Assembly: GCA_947625095.1 (NCBI GenBank)
Contig: CANQMX010000001.1
Span: 124,001 to 188,000, forward strand
DNA: 64,000 nt
Reading direction: 5' to 3'
Origin: an uncultured Clostridia bacterium
GTDB lineage: Bacteria > Bacillota > Clostridia > Christensenellales > Borkfalkiaceae
A program made the translations under genes and the position numbers. Shown piece by piece: positions 16,901 through 25,658 of this stretch. Each line of letters starts with the position of its first letter. Position 1 is the first letter of the stretch. Below the pieces are notes generated by a model. The model saw only the letters and a program-made list of their open reading frames with translations. It searched no databases and was not told the origin of the DNA.

Positions 16901-19900
16901 TCACCGTCGTATGTAAATTCGTCGGGCGTCATCGTCACCGTAATTGAAATTTTATTGATGACGACTTCCCCGTCCACTTGTTCTATTTTGTAGTTTTCCG
17001 TCACCTTTTCGTCACCCGCATAGACGTCGATCGTGGGCTTGTTGGTATATGTGCCCGCCTTCTGCGCGGTAAGAACGTCGCTAAAACGGAGCTCCTGCCC
17101 CGCCGCGAGCGTCCCTTCAAGCGTATACGCCTCTTGCTCGACGCCGTAGATATGCGGCTTGCCGTCGTAGTCAAACGTCTCGCTCTTTGCCGTCACCTTG
17201 ATGGAGATCTTATTGATAGTGACCGTACCGAATTTTTCGGTAATCTGATAGTTGCTCTTGGTGGACTTGCCCGCCGCGTCTACGATATCGTAATCGGGCG
17301 TGTTGTGGTATACGGCCGCGTTCCGCGCAGAGAGCGCCTCGGTGCGGCGGAACTCCTGTCCCGCGGCGAGCGATGTACCGTCGATGGCCTCGATTTTTTC
17401 ATAGGTATGCATCTCGCCGTCGTATGTAAATTCGGCGCTCTCGGTCTTCACTGTCAGGGGGCGCTTCTGAATGGTGACTGTGCCGTACGGCGTTTGCATT
17501 ATATTGTAGTAGTTTTTCGTCACGTCGTTGCCGTTCGCCATAATCGTGACCTTGAATTGGATCTCGTGCGTTCCGGCGTTCGCCATGCCGTCTTTCCCGA
17601 TATATTCGATGCGTACTTCATGCCCTTCGAGTTTGGGCATATCTTGCGGGTAGACGACTTCGCAATTCTCGTACTCCTCCCTCCATGAAATGCCGTCGTA
17701 GATGCGCTCCGCTACATTTTTCGAGTGCACTTCGATGGGGCGGCGGTCGATTGTCACCTCGCCCCAAACGGGCGTTATGTGATAATTGTCCGAGATGTTC
17801 TCCTCGTTCGCGTATACTTCCACCGTCATTTCGTTGAAATAGGTATCCGCATCAATGAACGATTTGTACCCCGTGAGCACAAGTTTATGCTCCGTTTTTG
17901 CAAGTTGCGTTTCCGAAGTGACTTCCGCAGAATTATAGGTATGCTCTTGGCCGTCGTAGGTAAATTTATCGCCCCTTGTCGTCACCGTAATTTCGCGCTT
18001 GTTGATTTTGACCGTGCCGTTGACGTGGGATACCTCGTAATTTTCAATGCAGTTCTCGCCGCCCTTTACCCCGATGAACTCATCGGAATAGGTGAGTTCG
18101 TTTTCACGGCTGTCCCATACGTTGATAATTTTCGGCGCAATGACGGTCGCCGTATAGGTATGCCCTTCGGCGAGTCCCCTCTCCCCGTTGAACGCTTCCA
18201 CATCGTATTTAGCCTCAAAGTGCTCATCTCCGTCGTATGTCCATTGATTGTTGTGCGCCGTAATGTTGATGTGGCGCTTATTTATAGTAATCGTGCCCCA
18301 CACCCATTCAATCTCGTAGTTATCGGTCACGCTGTCCTTGCCGTTGGAAATTTCCCAATTCTTCCACTCGTTGTTGTGCTCGGCGGTCTCCCGAACATTG
18401 GTGAACGCGGGATATTCCGCGGTGAGCGTGTGCCCCTCCACCAATTTGTAATATGCAGAGCCGGCCTCGCTCCCCCAATCTTTATAGGTCATCACGCTGT
18501 GCGGCTTTGCGTCGTATGTAACGGTGAGCGAATCCGTTTGCAATTTCACTTGGCGCTTGTTGATGACGACCGTCCCCCACTCCCATGTGAGCTTGTAGTT
18601 TGAAGTCACGTCATTGCCGTCTGCGTCCTCGATCTTCGCCGCTTCCGTGTCGATGCTGTTCGTGTAAGTATTTGCACCTATCCATGCGGAATAGGTCGTC
18701 ACCAATTTGTGTCCATCGGCAAGTTGCGTCCCCACTGCGGAATACGACGGCGCGTCGTGCTCCTTTGCGTCGTATGTAACGGTGTCCGAACCCGTGAGCA
18801 GGGTCACTTGGCGTATATCGACGGTGACTTTGCCGTACACGAGGGTGAGGTCGTAGTTTCCCGTCGTATTTTCCGTGCCCGCAAAGATCTCGATCGTGGG
18901 TTTGTTATCGTATGTCCCCACATTCTTCGCAGTCAGAACGTTTGCGGAATAGCGCACCGTTTCGCCGTCCGCGAGCGACGCGCTGAGCGTAAACGCCCCA
19001 CCCATGTCCGCGGTGTAGGTGTGTTCTTTGCCGTCGTAGGTAAATTCATCGTCCGTCGTCGTCACCGTGACGACGATTTTTTGAATGTTGATTTTGCCGA
19101 AGTCTGCGGTGATTTCGTAGTTGCTCTTTGTGGAGTTCCCCTCCGCGTCCAAAATGTCGAACTCGGGCGTGTTGTCATATGTGCGTGCATTTTTCGCGAC
19201 GAGCGGCGCAGCGCGGCGGAATTCCTGTCCCTCGGCAAGTGACGTATCGTTGGCGGCGGCGATGTCGTTGTAGGTGTGTTCCGTGCCGTCGTATGTAAAG
19301 TTCTCGCTCACCGTCGTCACATGGAGCGGGCGGAGATTGATGACGACTTCCGCCTCCTTCACCGTGATGTTATAATTCTCCGTGGTGTCTCCTGCCGCCG
19401 AGGACACCGTTACGGTGGGCTTGCTCACATATGTTTTTGCGTCGCGCGCGGAGAGCGTGCCCGAAAATTTCAGCCGCTCGCCATCCACGGGCGCGCCGTC
19501 GACCGAGTACCACTCCTCCGTGTTATACTCGTGCACCGCGCCGTCGTATGTAAACTCGTCGCCCTTCATCGTCACTGTGATCGCAATTTTATTGATAGTG
19601 ACAGTGCCATAAATTTTTTCTATCTCGTAGTTGTCCGTCGTCCTCTCGTCGCCCGCATAGATGTCGATCGTGGGCGTGTTTTGATATGTATCCGCCTTCT
19701 GTGCGGTCAGAACGCCGGTAAAGCGGAGCGCCTGCCCGTCCGCAAGCGTCCCTTTCAGTTCGTACGCCCCCTCTTCGATGCCGTAGGTATGCGGCTTGCC
19801 GTCGTAGTCGCGGGTCTCTGTCTTGGTCGTCACCTTGATCGCAATTTTGTCGACGGTGACTTTGCCGTATACGGGGGTGAGGTCGTAGTTGTCCGTCGTA

Positions 19901-22020
19901 TTTTCCGTGCCCGCAAAGATCTCGATCGTCGGTTTGTTATCGTATGTCCCAGCGCTCTGCACCATCAGAACGTTTGCGGCGTAGCGCACCGTCTCGCCCT
20001 CCGCGAGCGCCGCGCTGAGCGCATACGCCCCATCCATGTCCGCGGTATAGGTGTGTGCTTTGCCGTCGTAGGTAAATTTATCGCCCGTCGTCGTCACCGT
20101 GACGACGATTTTTTGAATGTTGATTTTGCCGAATTCTTCGGTGATGGCGTAGTTGCTCTTTGTGGAGTTGTCCTCCCCGTCCACAATGTCGAACTCGGGC
20201 GCGTTGTCGTATGTGCCCGCCTTGCGCCACGTCTTGGTATCGGAGCGGCGTATCTCCTGCCCCTCCGCAAGCCCGTTGTCGGGCGTAGTCGCGGCGACCG
20301 CCTCGATATCTTCGTAGGTGTGCTCTGCGCCGTCGTAGGTAAGGTCCTCACCCACCGTTTTTACCGTCACGGCGCGCCTGAGGATGACGACCGTACCCCT
20401 TTGGGTCTCGATCTCGTAGTTGGCAGTCACGTTCTCCTCGCCCGCGAAAATTCCGATGGTCGGGTCGTTTAAGTACCCCTCCTCGTTCGCCGCGGTAAAG
20501 GTATAATTGCCGCCCGTGAACTTTATCTCCTGCCCCGCGACGCAGGAGGTCTCGTCGGTGAGCGCCAGCGTTTTTTCGTCATATATATGCGATTTTCCGT
20601 CGTAGGTGCGGGTCTCCGTCTGGGTCGTCACATGGAGCGGGCGGCGGCCGATGATGACTTCCGCCTCCTCCACCGCGATCGTGTAATTCTCCGAAGTCTC
20701 CGCGTCCTCCGCGAACACCTTTACGGTGGGCTTGCTCACATATGTTTTTGCGTCACGCGCGGAAAGAGTATTTGTAAATTCCAGCCGCTCGCCCTCCACG
20801 GGCGCGCCGTCGAGCGTGTACCACTCCTCCGTGTTATACTCGTGCACCGCGCCGTCGTAAGTGAACGTCTCGCCCTTCATCGTCACCGTGATCGCAACTT
20901 TATCGATGGTGACCGTGCCGAATTTTTCGGTGATGGCGTAGTTGCCCTTCACGGAGTTCCCCTCTGCGTCCAAAATGTCGAACGCGGGCGCGTTGGGATA
21001 TGTGCCCGCATTTTTCGCAGAAAGCGGCGCGGCGCGGCGGAATGTCTGCCCCTCGGCGAGCGAGGTATCTTCGGCGGCCTCGATCTTTTCATAGGTGTGC
21101 GCCTTGCCGTCGTAGACAAATTCGGCGCTCTCGGTCGTCACCGTGACGGGGCGGGGCGTCACCGTCAGATCGCCGAAGTCCTCGGTGATCTTGTATTTTC
21201 CCGTCACGTCCTCATCGTTTTCGTCGAGGATATGGTACTCGCACGCGTTCACCTTTGTGCCCGCGTCGGTGATCGAGCCGAACTTCACCTCTTCGATGCG
21301 GTGTCCCTCGGCAAGGCCGTGGTCGCTCACGATCTCCCACTCCTCGGCGGAATGGGGCTTGCCGTCGTATGCAAAGGTCTCGGAGGGCGTATGCACGGTG
21401 ATCTCGCGCGCGATCTTATTCACGTCGCGCTCGGCGACCTCCACGTCGTAGGAGGCTGTCACATCCTCCCCGTCCGCGCTTACAATGGAGACGGCTTCGA
21501 GGTCGGCGACGATGTGATAGCCATTCTCGCCGCTCTCCTCCATCTGATAGCCGTTTACCTGCAAGGTGTCGTCATAGCGCAGGTCGGCGGCAAAGGTGGG
21601 CTTATCGCCGTACATGAGGTCGCTCTCCTGCACGCGCACCACCGTTTTCAGGGGGTCGATGGTGAAGGAGAAGATCTCTCCGCTCGGGCGGGAAGTTCCT
21701 GCAACGCTCGTGCCCACGGCGCGACATTCGTAAGTGCCCGCCGCCCGCGGGAAAATTTCGCTCCACTCGGTTTCGCCCTTCGGTCGGAATTCAAAGTCCG
21801 CGCCGCCGAACACCGTACTCGCCTGCATGGAGAGCGGTTCGCCGTATGTAAAGTGCGCGGGAACGGAGACCTCCGTCACCGTGCCTGCGACGCCCATCAT
21901 CGCGCCTGCAAAGGCGAGGAGCATCAAGAGCGCCAACAAATAGAGCAAGCGGAAGCGCCAGAACCGCTCAAACCTGCGCCTCCGCTGCTCTAACTTGTTT
22001 TTGTAGGAATCGTACAACAT
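13918..22020 (-). CDS. giant surface protein with about 27 MBG/YDG-type repeats
   Basis: 2700 residues, last gene of the eight-gene operon. Residues 25-47 form one membrane or signal segment (RLLYLLALLMLLAFAGAM) after an Arg-rich start. The rest is predicted extracellular. From about residue 130 to 2600 it is built of repeats of about 75-95 residues, each with a TYDGKxHTY-like start, a GLAEGQ/LAEGH turn and a DNYEI...GTVTINKR end, matching MBG-type beta domains of Clostridia adhesins. I count about 27 YDG-type starts. Some copies are nearly identical at DNA level (16741 and 19379), indicating recent duplication. The C-terminal 45 residues are Gly/Ser/Glu-rich; no LPXTG sorting motif is seen. 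It is probably a long stalk or adhesin; the function is unproven. Confidence 0.75.
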   Translation of the reverse strand: MLYDSYKNKLEQRRRRFERFWRFRLLYLLALLMLLAFAGAMMGVAGTVTEVSVPAHFTYGEPLSMQASTVFGGADFEFRPKGETEWSEIFPRAAGTYECRAVGTSVAGTSRPSGEIFSFTIDPLKTVVRVQESDLMYGDKPTFAADLRYDDTLQVNGYQMEESGENGYHIVADLEAVSIVSADGEDVTASYDVEVAERDVNKIAREITVHTPSETFAYDGKPHSAEEWEIVSDHGLAEGHRIEEVKFGSITDAGTKVNACEYHILDENDEDVTGKYKITEDFGDLTVTPRPVTVTTESAEFVYDGKAHTYEKIEAAEDTSLAEGQTFRRAAPLSAKNAGTYPNAPAFDILDAEGNSVKGNYAITEKFGTVTIDKVAITVTMKGETFTYDGAVHEYNTEEWYTLDGAPVEGERLEFTNTLSARDAKTYVSKPTVKVFAEDAETSENYTIAVEEAEVIIGRRPLHVTTQTETRTYDGKSHIYDEKTLALTDETSCVAGQEIKFTGGNYTFTAANEEGYLNDPTIGIFAGEENVTANYEIETQRGTVVILRRAVTVKTVGEDLTYDGAEHTYEDIEAVAATTPDNGLAEGQEIRRSDTKTWRKAGTYDNAPEFDIVDGEDNSTKSNYAITEEFGKINIQKIVVTVTTTGDKFTYDGKAHTYTADMDGAYALSAALAEGETVRYAANVLMVQSAGTYDNKPTIEIFAGTENTTDNYDLTPVYGKVTVDKIAIKVTTKTETRDYDGKPHTYGIEEGAYELKGTLADGQALRFTGVLTAQKADTYQNTPTIDIYAGDERTTDNYEIEKIYGTVTINKIAITVTMKGDEFTYDGAVHEYNTEEWYSVDGAPVDGERLKFSGTLSARDAKTYVSKPTVTVSSAAGDTTENYNITVKEAEVVINLRPLHVTTVSENFTYDGTEHTYNDIAAANDTSLAEGQEFRRAAPLVAKNARTYDNTPEFDILDAEGNSTKSNYEITADFGKINIQKIVVTVTTTDDEFTYDGKEHTYTADMGGAFTLSASLADGETVRYSANVLTAKNVGTYDNKPTIEIFAGTENTTGNYDLTLVYGKVTVDIRQVTLLTGSDTVTYDAKEHDAPSYSAVGTQLADGHKLVTTYSAWIGANTYTNSIDTEAAKIEDADGNDVTSNYKLTWEWGTVVINKRQVKLQTDSLTVTYDAKPHSVMTYKDWGSEAGSAYYKLVEGHTLTAEYPAFTNVRETAEHNNEWKNWEISNGKDSVTDNYEIEWVWGTITINKRHINITAHNNQWTYDGDEHFEAKYDVEAFNGERGLAEGHTYTATVIAPKIINVWDSRENELTYSDEFIGVKGGENCIENYEVSHVNGTVKINKREITVTTRGDKFTYDGQEHTYNSAEVTSETQLAKTEHKLVLTGYKSFIDADTYFNEMTVEVYANEENISDNYHITPVWGEVTIDRRPIEVHSKNVAERIYDGISWREEYENCEVVYPQDMPKLEGHEVRIEYIGKDGMANAGTHEIQFKVTIMANGNDVTKNYYNIMQTPYGTVTIQKRPLTVKTESAEFTYDGEMHTYEKIEAIDGTSLAAGQEFRRTEALSARNAAVYHNTPDYDIVDAAGKSTKSNYQITEKFGTVTINKISIKVTAKSETFDYDGKPHIYGVEQEAYTLEGTLAAGQELRFSDVLTAQKAGTYTNKPTIDVYAGDEKVTENYKIEQVDGEVVINKISITVTMTPDEFTYDGEWHEYDTDDWYTLSREPVADEWLVFSNTLSAREAKTYESKPTVTVSSAAGDTTENYIITVVEAQVIVNRRPIEITTQSQQFIYDGKAHTYAEKDAGYVITEKAGDKDYGVVDFHNFTVAKAASVTNVNEGDVTNELVFKITDTDDKDVTENYDFTFAEKGTISVTPRHVKFQSGSLYDVEYDADPHGAPEYEDLGSEEGDILKLVEGHTVSATYPTRTNVGKKQNIPTEVTIVNGKTDVTDNYYIEDWVYGEIEILARKVTLRTLSGEFVYDAQEHSVYEYEAVENSLVTEHNHTLSAEYPSYTDANVWVVNSQSTTPVTESKTEYNEWKEVHIFENGDDVTDNYEITWEWGTIVITQRPVKITTGSDEFVYDGERHTAADYTVEKFNQENKTGLVTGHIFTADEVKNTPSVDHVGSPTPNLFKPTNIKVTAEEVDVTRNYIFDGYYTYGILRVTPRPVKITTNGGTHVYDGQPFGVEEYTAEEYNEEEHRGLAKGQRIATAVVSETATITDVGELRNSVRFIFTVRDASGKDVSLDNYTFEYSEETDGILTVTKRPVKITTGTGEHVYDGQPFRFTEYAAEEFNQEAERGIVAGHTLSADYASVTNVWDNVAENNTVDIDTARILAGGFDVTGNYDIEWVWGTITVKPRPVEVTSEGGAWVYDGQPHSAEFAYEQQGAERGLLAGHIATATGKEWTNITDIRGDDGKYTFGFEANAYTDIAIVDDSGVDMLENYEIEQGELGGLRIYTPIYIYLSSLSKQYDGKPLTYDSSRARVIIVPAGAEGWEYLIAFGEGITSIGSLTAADVREQSQCTAKDAEGNDITAQNRFIFVGGNPQAATEGATVLTVKQRTLTIHTINMTVRRTEEGSTKERDYIVKSDDKTLYNLTFNTLMKGHTLQCTMTGKLLLKDKSAKNELLKENVKVVDAEGRDVTEFYDIKIIEGTIKWLDEPSTEGGKGGSESGGGSGGESESGKGGSESESGGGSETLPPEDKE

Positions 22021-22067
22021 TCTCTTCTGCTCTCCGCTATTTTGCCGTCACGCGCTCCACGCTCTTT

Positions 22068-24140
22068 CTAATCCCAGTCAATGGTGAGTTTTCCCCACAC
22101 GGGGATGATTTCATAGTTGTCCGTCACGTCGACGCCCGCGCGGTTGATGATCTTATAGTCCACCAAAATATTATCGTATTCACCCACTTCCGTCGGCCAA
22201 TCGCCGAACACGAGGTCGGTAAAGGTATCACCCTCCACAAGTTGATACTCGGAATCCGCGGCATACGACCACTCCGCGCATACAAGCGGCTCGCCGTCAT
22301 ACGGCTTCGCAAACGACCCCGTCTCGATGGTGATACGGCGCGGGATAATTTTGATCGTGCCGAACTCGAGCTCAATGATGTAACTGCTTGTAACGTCCCG
22401 TCCCGTGATGTCGCGCACTACTGCGGAGAAGCGGTTGGGCACGCTCCCGTCGCCGCCCGCCGCGTCGTTGGTCTTGACGTATGTAAGCGAGACCTCGTAG
22501 GTGACCTCCACCGTCTGTCCCAACGATTGGGGCAACCGCCCGCATTTTTCCTCGACGAGGGTAAAGTTATTCTGGATGGAGTTGGAAGATTGCGGCGCGC
22601 CGCTGTACACGAACTCATCCGTCGCGCCACGGATATACAGCCGCGGGCGGTGGCAGATGGCGCACAGGTTGCTATCGTCGTTGAAATCGTGGACATGGTC
22701 CCACTCGGCGGGATAGTAGTTAAAGCGTTCCAGAAGACCGGCGGGCAAATCCTCGGGCGAGATATTCTCCCACGGCATGACGATAGCGCCGAGCACCACA
22801 AGGGGAAGGAGGTGCTCCCACGGCATCTGCTCCCACGCAAAGTCCTCGCCGAAAGTCGACCACGGGATCTTGCTCCAATCGAAGCCATCGGGCACATTCT
22901 TAAAGAAGTTCCCCCAATCAAAGCCCGACGGCGCGCTCGAGAAGAACCCGCTCCAATCGAAATTATCGGGCACATTCTCAAAGAAGTTCCCCCAATCGAA
23001 GCCCTCGGGCACATTCTCCAAAAAGTCGCTCCACTCAAAGCCCTCGGGCGGGGCTTTCAGGAACGCACCCCAATCAAAGCCCTCGGGCGGGTCTTGCAGG
23101 AATTCGCCCCAATTAAAACCCTCGGGCGCGTTTTTCAGGAACTCGCTCCAATCGAAGTTCTCGGGCACGTTCTCAAAGAACTCGCCCCAGTCAAAGCCCT
23201 CGGGGATATTGTCGTAGAAGCCCTCCCAATCGAAGTCCTCTGGGATATTGCTCAAAAACTCGCCCCAGTCGAAGCCCTCGGGCACGTTCTCGAAGAACTC
23301 GCTCCACTCAAAGCCCTCGGGCGGGTTTTTCAAAAATTCGCCCCAATCGAAATCCTCGGGCACATCTTGCAAGAACTTGCCCCAGTCGAAGTCCTCGGGC
23401 GCGTTTTGCAGGAATTTACCCCAATCGAAGTTCTCGGGCACGTTGTTAAAGAATTCATCCCAGTCGAAGTTCTCGGGAATATTGTTATAGAAGCCCTCCC
23501 AATCGAAGTCCTCGGGGAGATCGTTCAAGAACTCGCCCCAGTCGAAATTCTCGGGCACGTTCTCAAAGAAGTCGCCCCACTCGAAGCCCTCGGGCGGATT
23601 TTTCAGGAACTCGCCCCAATCGAAGTCCTCTGGCACGCTTTGCAGGAACTTGCCCCAATCGAAGTCCTCGGGCACGTTTTGCGTCACTTTGCCCCAATCG
23701 AAGTCCTCGGGCAAACCGTCAAGGAAGCCCGGCCAATCGAAGCCCTCGGGGATATTTTCAAGGAAGCCCGGCCAGTCGAAATCTTCGGGCAAACTGTTAA
23801 GGAAGCCAGGCCAGTCGAAATCCTCGGGCAAATTTTCAAAGAACCCGCCCCAATCGAAGTCTTCGGGCAAATTATCAAGGAAGCCTTCCCAATCGAAATC
23901 GTCGGATATTTCCTTAAAGAAATCCCCCCAATCGAAGTTATCGGGCAGGTTGTTGAAGAACTTGCCCCAATCAAAGTCCTTCAAATATTTCAGCCACGGG
24001 TTAGCAGCCTCCGCCACCGCGTCGGGGTCTGTGAGCACGGCAAAATTTTGGTAACCCGTGCCGATCATGAGGCCGCCGATAAACATCACAACGCTGGCGA
24101 GCAACATTCCGAGCATAACTAAAATTTTCTTTCGGATCAT
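22068..24140 (-). CDS. secreted/anchored protein with about 29 tandem 13-residue PEDFDWG repeats
   Basis: 690 residues. An N-terminal membrane or signal segment (KILVMLGMLLASVVMFIGGLMI) is followed from about residue 53 to 430 by about 29 uninterrupted 13-residue units of the form PE(D/G/N)F(D/E)W(G/S/P)xF(L/F)xN(V/L/P). A longer period of seven units (91 residues) is superimposed. Residues about 430-500 hold a hydrophobic stretch and a CAIC pair. The last 190 residues contain two MBG-like domains (DEFVYSGAPQ; FAKPYDGEPL...NYEIIPVWGKL) like those of the next gene. I know no named family for the 13-mer. GAGGAG precedes the ATG. It lies 29 bases after the AAA+ gene and 47 before the giant MBG gene. 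Confidence 0.7.
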   Translation of the reverse strand: MIRKKILVMLGMLLASVVMFIGGLMIGTGYQNFAVLTDPDAVAEAANPWLKYLKDFDWGKFFNNLPDNFDWGDFFKEISDDFDWEGFLDNLPEDFDWGGFFENLPEDFDWPGFLNSLPEDFDWPGFLENIPEGFDWPGFLDGLPEDFDWGKVTQNVPEDFDWGKFLQSVPEDFDWGEFLKNPPEGFEWGDFFENVPENFDWGEFLNDLPEDFDWEGFYNNIPENFDWDEFFNNVPENFDWGKFLQNAPEDFDWGKFLQDVPEDFDWGEFLKNPPEGFEWSEFFENVPEGFDWGEFLSNIPEDFDWEGFYDNIPEGFDWGEFFENVPENFDWSEFLKNAPEGFNWGEFLQDPPEGFDWGAFLKAPPEGFEWSDFLENVPEGFDWGNFFENVPDNFDWSGFFSSAPSGFDWGNFFKNVPDGFDWSKIPWSTFGEDFAWEQMPWEHLLPLVVLGAIVMPWENISPEDLPAGLLERFNYYPAEWDHVHDFNDDSNLCAICHRPRLYIRGATDEFVYSGAPQSSNSIQNNFTLVEEKCGRLPQSLGQTVEVTYEVSLTYVKTNDAAGGDGSVPNRFSAVVRDITGRDVTSSYIIELEFGTIKIIPRRITIETGSFAKPYDGEPLVCAEWSYAADSEYQLVEGDTFTDLVFGDWPTEVGEYDNILVDYKIINRAGVDVTDNYEIIPVWGKLTIDWD
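22851..23984 (-). repeat. 39-bp tandem coding repeat with 273-bp higher-order period
   Basis: The DNA encodes about 29 units of 39 bases. Matching segments such as the FLKNP-PEGFEW pair recur every 273 bases (for example near 23318 and 23591), i.e. every seven units. Confidence 0.85.
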
Positions 24141-24169
24141 GGCATCTCCTCGTCAACCGCGCGGGCGGC

Positions 24170-25633
24170 TCACATCTTTTGCACGCGCACAAGATAGTTG
24201 CGGCATTTTGGCATCTTGCCTTCGCCGAAGAGCGTTTCAAGATATTTTGAAGTCTCTTCGAGGGCGTTTTTCAACAGAGACAGATCTTTGTTTGCGAGTT
24301 TGCGCAAAACTTTTTTGCAGAGGATGTCGTCGAGCGCCTCCAACTCCTCGCCCCCGCACGCGGCATACACCGAGATATAACTGCGGATCTGCCGCATGAT
24401 GCGGTTTCCGAATGTGATCTGAAAGTTCTCCACAAGGTGCTCGTCGAGGGCTTTCAGCCTGCGCTCGTTGCGCCGCGTGATCTCGTATCCCCTCTGCGCG
24501 TCCTCGGCAAGCCGCGTAAATTCGCGGAAGGAGATGGGCACGGTCGCCTCCTTCTCGTCCCCCGTAAAGGGCGGCGTACGGTTGTCGAGGTCGACGACCA
24601 TCGCGCGGTCGTACACCTTATCCGAGATGGAAAAGGTGCTGTCGTCGTTGTTTGCAGTGCCCACGAACCACATATTTTCGGGCAGTTTGATGCGCCCGTC
24701 TTTGAGTCCCTCGGGGTCGTCGTCCCACTTATCGGTGACGACTTCGAGATACCTTAGTTCGGGGTTGGGGATCTCGAGGAGGGATAGAAACTCGGCGAAG
24801 TAGTACTCCACGCGGGCGATGTTCATCTCGTCGAGCACGGTGATGTAAATTTTTTCCGAACTGTTCGCCTCATACATCTTACGGAGGAGCGCCGTCTCGT
24901 TGTACTTGCGGGTGAACTCGTTATAGTAGCCCAAAAGGTCGCTCCTCTCCTTCCACATGGGCTGCACGGGGATGATGGTGGAGGAATTGCCGATGAATTC
25001 CCCGAACGCGTAGGTGAGCGAGGTCTTACCCGTGCCCGAGATGCCCTGCAAAATGAGGATGTGCGAAACGGCGAGGCTCGCCACAAATTCGCGGATCTGC
25101 GCCTCTGTGTAGTAGAGGTGGAGGTTGGTGGCGGCGAACATACGGAACTTTTGGCACAATTCCTGGAGGGAGGAGACCGCCCCGTCGCGCACGCGCACGG
25201 GCGCTGTGCCGATCTCGTTGAGCGCGCTGAAACGGTGGGAGTGCAATTCCTTCTCCTGTTCCTTTTCGATCTGCTTTTTCTCGGAGTCCACGGCGATGCG
25301 CACCGTCTCCTCCCACGTCAGGCGGTAATAGCGGAACTTCCGCCGCCGCACGCCGTTGATGACGAGAAAGATGATGAGGAGGATGGGGATGGCGAGGATC
25401 CAGAAGATGACGATGGAGCGGACGATGGGATCGCTCAAAAACGCCGATTCGATGACGGAGAACACGGCTTTCAGCGTCTCGTCGCGGAGCATCATCACGA
25501 GCAGGGAAATAAAAGTCCCCCCGATCAGAATGACCGAGACGAGGAGAATGACGGAGAGGACAAAACGGCGTTTGCCTCTGCGCTTGATTTTCTTTCTTGC
25601 CTGCTCCGGCGATAGCTTTTTCTTTTTGCCCAT
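24170..25633 (-). CDS. membrane-anchored McrB-like AAA+ ATPase (second paralog)
   Basis: 487 residues. A Lys-rich N-terminus precedes two membrane segments (about 24-48 and 70-95), then a charged linker and an AAA+ domain from about 150. Visible are Walker A GISGTGKTS (197-205), an unusual conserved MWKERSDLLGYYNEF stretch, Walker B VLDEMN near 268, sensor-1 GTANNDDSTF near 328 and FGNRIMRQ near the lid. The module is McrB/MoxR-like and almost superimposable on the ATPase at 27684-29012. The ATPase faces the cytoplasm. It is encoded 25 bases after the coiled-coil gene. Substrate unknown; action on the neighbouring membrane or secreted proteins is inferred. Confidence 0.75.
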   Translation of the reverse strand: MGKKKKLSPEQARKKIKRRGKRRFVLSVILLVSVILIGGTFISLLVMMLRDETLKAVFSVIESAFLSDPIVRSIVIFWILAIPILLIIFLVINGVRRRKFRYYRLTWEETVRIAVDSEKKQIEKEQEKELHSHRFSALNEIGTAPVRVRDGAVSSLQELCQKFRMFAATNLHLYYTEAQIREFVASLAVSHILILQGISGTGKTSLTYAFGEFIGNSSTIIPVQPMWKERSDLLGYYNEFTRKYNETALLRKMYEANSSEKIYITVLDEMNIARVEYYFAEFLSLLEIPNPELRYLEVVTDKWDDDPEGLKDGRIKLPENMWFVGTANNDDSTFSISDKVYDRAMVVDLDNRTPPFTGDEKEATVPISFREFTRLAEDAQRGYEITRRNERRLKALDEHLVENFQITFGNRIMRQIRSYISVYAACGGEELEALDDILCKKVLRKLANKDLSLLKNALEETSKYLETLFGEGKMPKCRNYLVRVQKM

Positions 25634-25658
25634 CGGTATGCGGCTCCTTCACGCCCGC

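Noticed and set aside
22851-23984. CRISPR-like regular spacing of about 39 bases
   Set aside because: The period is 13 codons within an open frame, units touch without unique spacers, and no cas gene is present.
22242-24122. 626-residue plus-strand ORF opposite the 13-residue repeat gene
   Set aside because: It is the antisense of a repeat array that lacks stops in this frame; it has no ribosome binding site or promoter, and its protein is just the mirrored repeat (APIEVLGHVL).
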